Made by a program: the position numbers and the translations under genes
The notes under the pieces: generated by a model
Databases searched by the model: none
Told to the model about the DNA's origin: nothing
The model's input: the letters and a program-made list of their open reading frames with translations, nothing else
Assembly: GCA_947653505.1 (NCBI GenBank)
Contig: CANTHI010000134.1
Span: 1 to 8,627 of the forward strand
DNA from: an uncultured Eubacterium sp.
GTDB taxonomy: Bacteria; Bacillota_A; Clostridia; Lachnospirales; Lachnospiraceae
DNA length: 8,627 nt
Direction of reading: 5' to 3'
Shown: piece after piece, positions 6,283 through 8,627 of the stretch
Layout: each line of letters starts with the position of its first letter
Position numbering within the stretch: position 1 is the first letter of the stretch

Positions 6283-7746
6283 TTATCTTTCATGATTATG
6301 CTTCACATCCTCAAAGCCGACAAGATAAGTCAGTACCGCACTGCCAGCAAAGGCTATCAGGCAGCCTGCCAGATAAAACAAAAACGCCTTTCTGCCAAAT
6401 GCTGCATAGGTAAAGACCGTCAGTATCCCATTGTTCGCAAAAGAATCCCCGTAGACCCCTCCCAGTCCCATAATGCCGCCTCCGATTGCACCGCAGACAG
6501 CTGCACAGGTCATCGGTTTTTTCAGGCGCAGGTTGCAGCCATAAATCGCCGGTTCTGTAATCCCTGCCAGAACAGCCGGAATGACCGCGGATGCCGCTAC
6601 GCTTTTTAGTTCCTGATTTTTAGATTTGAGCATAACCCCCAGTGCCGCACCGCCCTGTGAAAAGTTGGCTGCACCGGCAAATGCCAGCAGATTCTGTTTT
6701 CCACTGACCGCCACGTCATTAAGCCCCACCGGAAGCAGCGCACGGTGTGCGCCAAAAATGACGAGAACACCCCATAAGCCGCCGATCACCGCGCCGCCAA
6801 TGGCAGTATGAAAGCCCAGCAGCACATCATATGCAGTCTGTATCCCATTGCCCACCCAGATGCCGGCAGGCCCCAGCAGGCTGAGTGTCAGGGGAACCAG
6901 GATGATTACGGAAAGTCCCGGCACCAGAATCATCTGCAGAATCTGCGGTATCATTTTCGTAAGCAGTTTTTCCAGATGCATCAGCACAAATACAACAAGC
7001 AGAATCGGAACTACCGATTCTGTATAGCTGAACACTCTGGTAGATTCTCCAATCGTCCACGCCCCTTTGATCACCGGTAATCCAAAAATCCTTGTATCTG
7101 CTGAAACATCCGAAAGTATCTCATCCAGCTGCGGATAACACAAAAACCCGCCAAGCAGCATCGCTACAATTTCATTGCACTTCATTGCCTTCGCTGCTGT
7201 ATATCCAAGAAAAACCGGCATGAAATAAAAAATAATCTGGCTGGCAGCCAGAAGCAGCACATAGGAATCATTGACAGTAATGTCAGTTCCCCTGCTGGCA
7301 GCCACAAGCCTTGCCGCAGTCAGAAGCCCCTTTAGCAGGCCGGATGCGGCAATGGCAGGAATCAGCGGCGTAAACACTTTGGAAACAGTCTGCAGGATTT
7401 TATTAAGCCAGTTTTCAGAATCATTTTCCATTGTGTGTTCCCTACAGGTTTCCGGTTCAGGCACAGCCTGCATCGCATCGTACACGGCAGTCACCTTCGG
7501 GCCAGGCACAGCCTGCATCGCATCGTACACGGCAGCCACCTTCGGGCCAAGTACAACCTGAAACTGCCCACCGGATATCACAACCTGAATGACACCTTCT
7601 ATCTGCTCTACAGCCTTCCGGTCTGCTTTCGATTCGTCCTTTAATACAAACCGGATTCTCGTAAAGCAATGGGTAACATCTTTTATATTTTCTTTTCCAC
7701 CGACATGGTCTAATATGTCTCTGGCTGTCTGATGAATATCCATCAT
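6283..7746 (-). CDS. PTS beta-glucoside-type transporter, EIIBC component
   Basis: A membrane permease of 487 residues imports a beta-glucoside while phosphorylating it. The N-terminal EIIB domain (about 1-95) has the phosphorylation-site Cys27 in DVTHCFTRIRF. The multi-span EIIC domain (about 115-475) has the conserved FGAHRALLP block (His334) and the signature GITEPAIYG (395-403). The protein ends at residue 487 (VKHNHER) with no EIIA domain, unlike BglF/BglP proteins of about 610-630 residues, so phosphate must come from a separate glucose-type EIIA. A 15-residue unit, GPKVxAVYDAMQAVP, occurs twice in tandem at 67-96, lengthening the EIIB end and linker. Of three nearby ATG codons (7752, 7746, 7743) I chose 7746, because AGGAGG lies 8 nt before it but only 2 nt before 7752. 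It is followed 20 nt later by the GH1 gene and preceded by DUF3793. The exact sugar is not determined. Confidence 0.93.
   Translation of the reverse strand: MMDIHQTARDILDHVGGKENIKDVTHCFTRIRFVLKDESKADRKAVEQIEGVIQVVISGGQFQVVLGPKVAAVYDAMQAVPGPKVTAVYDAMQAVPEPETCREHTMENDSENWLNKILQTVSKVFTPLIPAIAASGLLKGLLTAARLVAASRGTDITVNDSYVLLLAASQIIFYFMPVFLGYTAAKAMKCNEIVAMLLGGFLCYPQLDEILSDVSADTRIFGLPVIKGAWTIGESTRVFSYTESVVPILLVVFVLMHLEKLLTKMIPQILQMILVPGLSVIILVPLTLSLLGPAGIWVGNGIQTAYDVLLGFHTAIGGAVIGGLWGVLVIFGAHRALLPVGLNDVAVSGKQNLLAFAGAANFSQGGAALGVMLKSKNQELKSVAASAVIPAVLAGITEPAIYGCNLRLKKPMTCAAVCGAIGGGIMGLGGVYGDSFANNGILTVFTYAAFGRKAFLFYLAGCLIAFAGSAVLTYLVGFEDVKHNHER
7460..7549 (-). repeat. 45-bp in-frame tandem duplication in the EIIBC gene
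   Basis: The 45-bp units at 7460-7504 and 7505-7549 differ at one position only (7491 against 7536). That difference changes Ala71 of the first protein copy to Thr86 in the second. Being a multiple of three, the duplication keeps the frame and repeats 15 residues (67-81 and 82-96). It repeats the final GPKV-x-AVYDAM segment of EIIB, which normally occurs once before the linker to EIIC. Confidence 0.95.
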
Positions 7747-7754
7747 CGTCATCC

Positions 7755-7760
7755 CCTCCT
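7755..7760 (-). promoter_or_regulatory. Ribosome binding site that decides the EIIBC start
   Basis: AGGAGG on the minus strand is a full anti-Shine-Dalgarno match. It is 2 nt from the ATG at 7752, 8 nt from the ATG at 7746 and 11 nt from the ATG at 7743. The usual spacing favours 7746. Confidence 0.7.
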
Positions 7761-7806
7761 GATGATCCGTCTGTTTTTCACCGTCCAGTATTCCGGGACC
7801 GGCATA

Positions 7807-8451
7807 TCAGGATATAGTATCTGCTATTTTTATCCTTCCATACCTTAAAATCTCTGCCATCGGCACTCCGTCCGCCAGCAGCCGCAGCAGTACTTCTTTC
7901 GCCCTGTCAAATTTTTGGAATAAACATATTTTTTCCGGCGCATGCCCGTACACCTTCCAATCTCCCGCATACAGACAGTTACTGCCTTTATTTTTCATAA
8001 ATCCCGCCACATCCTCCGGCGGATAACCTAAAAATATACCTATTTCATGCGGAAACGGCCCATTTCCAAGCATAAAGGCCCGATACCGTCCCGCAAAGCT
8101 TTCAAGCAGTCCCTCACAGGAATGCTGCGTATATCCCTGCTGTCTGAGGAGTCTCCTGACCTCCTTCCCTTTCAGATAAGCACCGAGACGTTTTTTTTCA
8201 TACAACAGCAGTACTGCTTTTGCTTCCCCTTCATAAAGCAGAAACCAGTCAGCGCCTGTGCCATCCAGCAGACACCGTACTTCCGGCTTCTGTTCCCTGT
8301 CCACAATCAGCAGATTTGATGTTTTCAGCCCCGTGAGAAAAGGTGCGCACCTGAATGCCATCTGCGTCTCTACGTCATGGATATCCATCTTTTTTAAAAG
8401 CTCTGATATTTCTTTTTTCATACTCCTTTTGTCTCTTCCTTCTTTCTGCAC
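7807..8451 (-). CDS. DUF3793 family protein of unknown function
   Basis: The protein matches DUF3793, a clostridial family of cytosolic proteins with no assigned activity. Recognisable blocks are CAPFLTGLKTSNLL (35-48) and the strongly conserved FPHEIGIFLGYPPEDVAGF (133-151), followed by CLYAGDWKVYG (159-169), counting from the GTG at 8451. The start is uncertain. The GTG at 8451 has a weak GAGG 10 nt upstream. The ATG at 8421 (residue 11) has an AAAGGAG only 1 nt away, which is too close for normal use. Family members usually begin just before the CAPFLTGLKT block, so either start is compatible. The stop lies about 60 nt before the EIIBC start on the same strand with no strong terminator between, so co-transcription with the beta-glucoside genes is possible. 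A functional link is not established. Confidence 0.82.
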   Translation of the reverse strand: MQKEGRDKRSMKKEISELLKKMDIHDVETQMAFRCAPFLTGLKTSNLLIVDREQKPEVRCLLDGTGADWFLLYEGEAKAVLLLYEKKRLGAYLKGKEVRRLLRQQGYTQHSCEGLLESFAGRYRAFMLGNGPFPHEIGIFLGYPPEDVAGFMKNKGSNCLYAGDWKVYGHAPEKICLFQKFDRAKEVLLRLLADGVPMAEILRYGRIKIADTIS

Positions 8452-8500
8452 TTTGATACATCCTCAGGAAACCGAAATCTATATATCTGTCGCCACTATG

Positions 8501-8533
8501 ACAGTTCCCTATTGTTCTTTTATTGTGAACTGT
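8501..8533. promoter_or_regulatory. Inverted and direct repeats upstream of the DUF3793 gene
   Basis: ACAGTTC (8501-8507) and GAACTGT (8527-8533) are exact inverted repeats separated by 19 bp. Between them TATTGT occurs twice, at 8510-8515 and 8521-8526, 11 bp apart and so about one helical turn. It lies about 50-80 bp upstream of the DUF3793 start and could be a regulator binding site. I could not find a convincing promoter nearby on the minus strand. Confidence 0.35.
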
Positions 8534-8627
8534 AAAGGAACTCTTCATACTGGAATGTTATGTCTGATCTGTTATATCTGGAAGCTTCTGTGCAAACACC
8601 ACAAAACTATTCATCTGCCTGTTTTTC

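Noticed and set aside
7753..7806. RAT/terminator type antitermination leader before the PTS gene
   Set aside because: Only a weak 4-bp GTCC/GGAC pairing is present with no T-run, and no RAT-like sequence was recognised.
8607..8627. Possible C-terminal end of another minus-strand gene (six codons then TAG)
   Set aside because: Six codons with a stop are expected by chance and carry no recognisable motif.

Overview
This window looks like chromosomal DNA from a low-to-mid GC Firmicute, most likely a gut Lachnospiraceae or close clostridial relative. The reasons are the strong AGGAGG-type ribosome binding sites, sigma-A type promoters, and protein families (DUF3793, DUF6179, DUF6323) that I recall mainly from Clostridia. 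No tRNA, rRNA, transposase, phage gene or CRISPR array is visible.

Layout, left to right. At the left edge is the first 17 codons of a minus-strand gene resembling a clostridial single-stranded-DNA-binding protein. A 448-bp divergent intergenic region follows; it carries two small hairpins and a plus-strand promoter. Next is the translational GTPase gene typA/bipA (501-2330, plus strand). It converges on a minus-strand GNAT acetyltransferase (2511-2984). The roughly 180 bp between them is rich in short repeats and includes a long imperfect hairpin. Upstream of the acetyltransferase are a clear promoter and a perfect 10-bp hairpin in its leader. A two-gene minus-strand operon (3140-4599) follows, encoding a DUF6323-like protein and then a DUF6179-like protein. 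Its own promoter is at 4720-4748, and a second, plus-strand promoter-like sequence lies back to back with it. The right half is a minus-strand run: a DUF3793 protein (7807-8451), a beta-glucoside-type PTS EIIBC permease (6283-7746) and a GH1 6-phospho-beta-glucosidase (4847-6262).

How the genes fit together. The permease and glycosidase are 20 nt apart and form a standard import-and-cleave pair: EIIBC phosphorylates an aryl- or alkyl-beta-glucoside or disaccharide during uptake, and the GH1 enzyme hydrolyses the 6-phospho-beta-glucoside. No EIIA domain and no BglG/LicT-type antiterminator is encoded here, so both would have to be supplied from elsewhere. TypA is a housekeeping ribosome-associated GTPase. 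The DUF6323/DUF6179 pair has no known function and is the best candidate for undescribed biology.

The most notable sequence-level oddities are four. A nearly exact 45-bp in-frame tandem duplication repeats the last segment of the EIIB domain. A 14-bp tandem duplication carries the stop codon of the acetyltransferase. The DUF6323 operon has a structured leader that is itself an open in-frame extension. The acetyltransferase leader contains a terminator-like hairpin.
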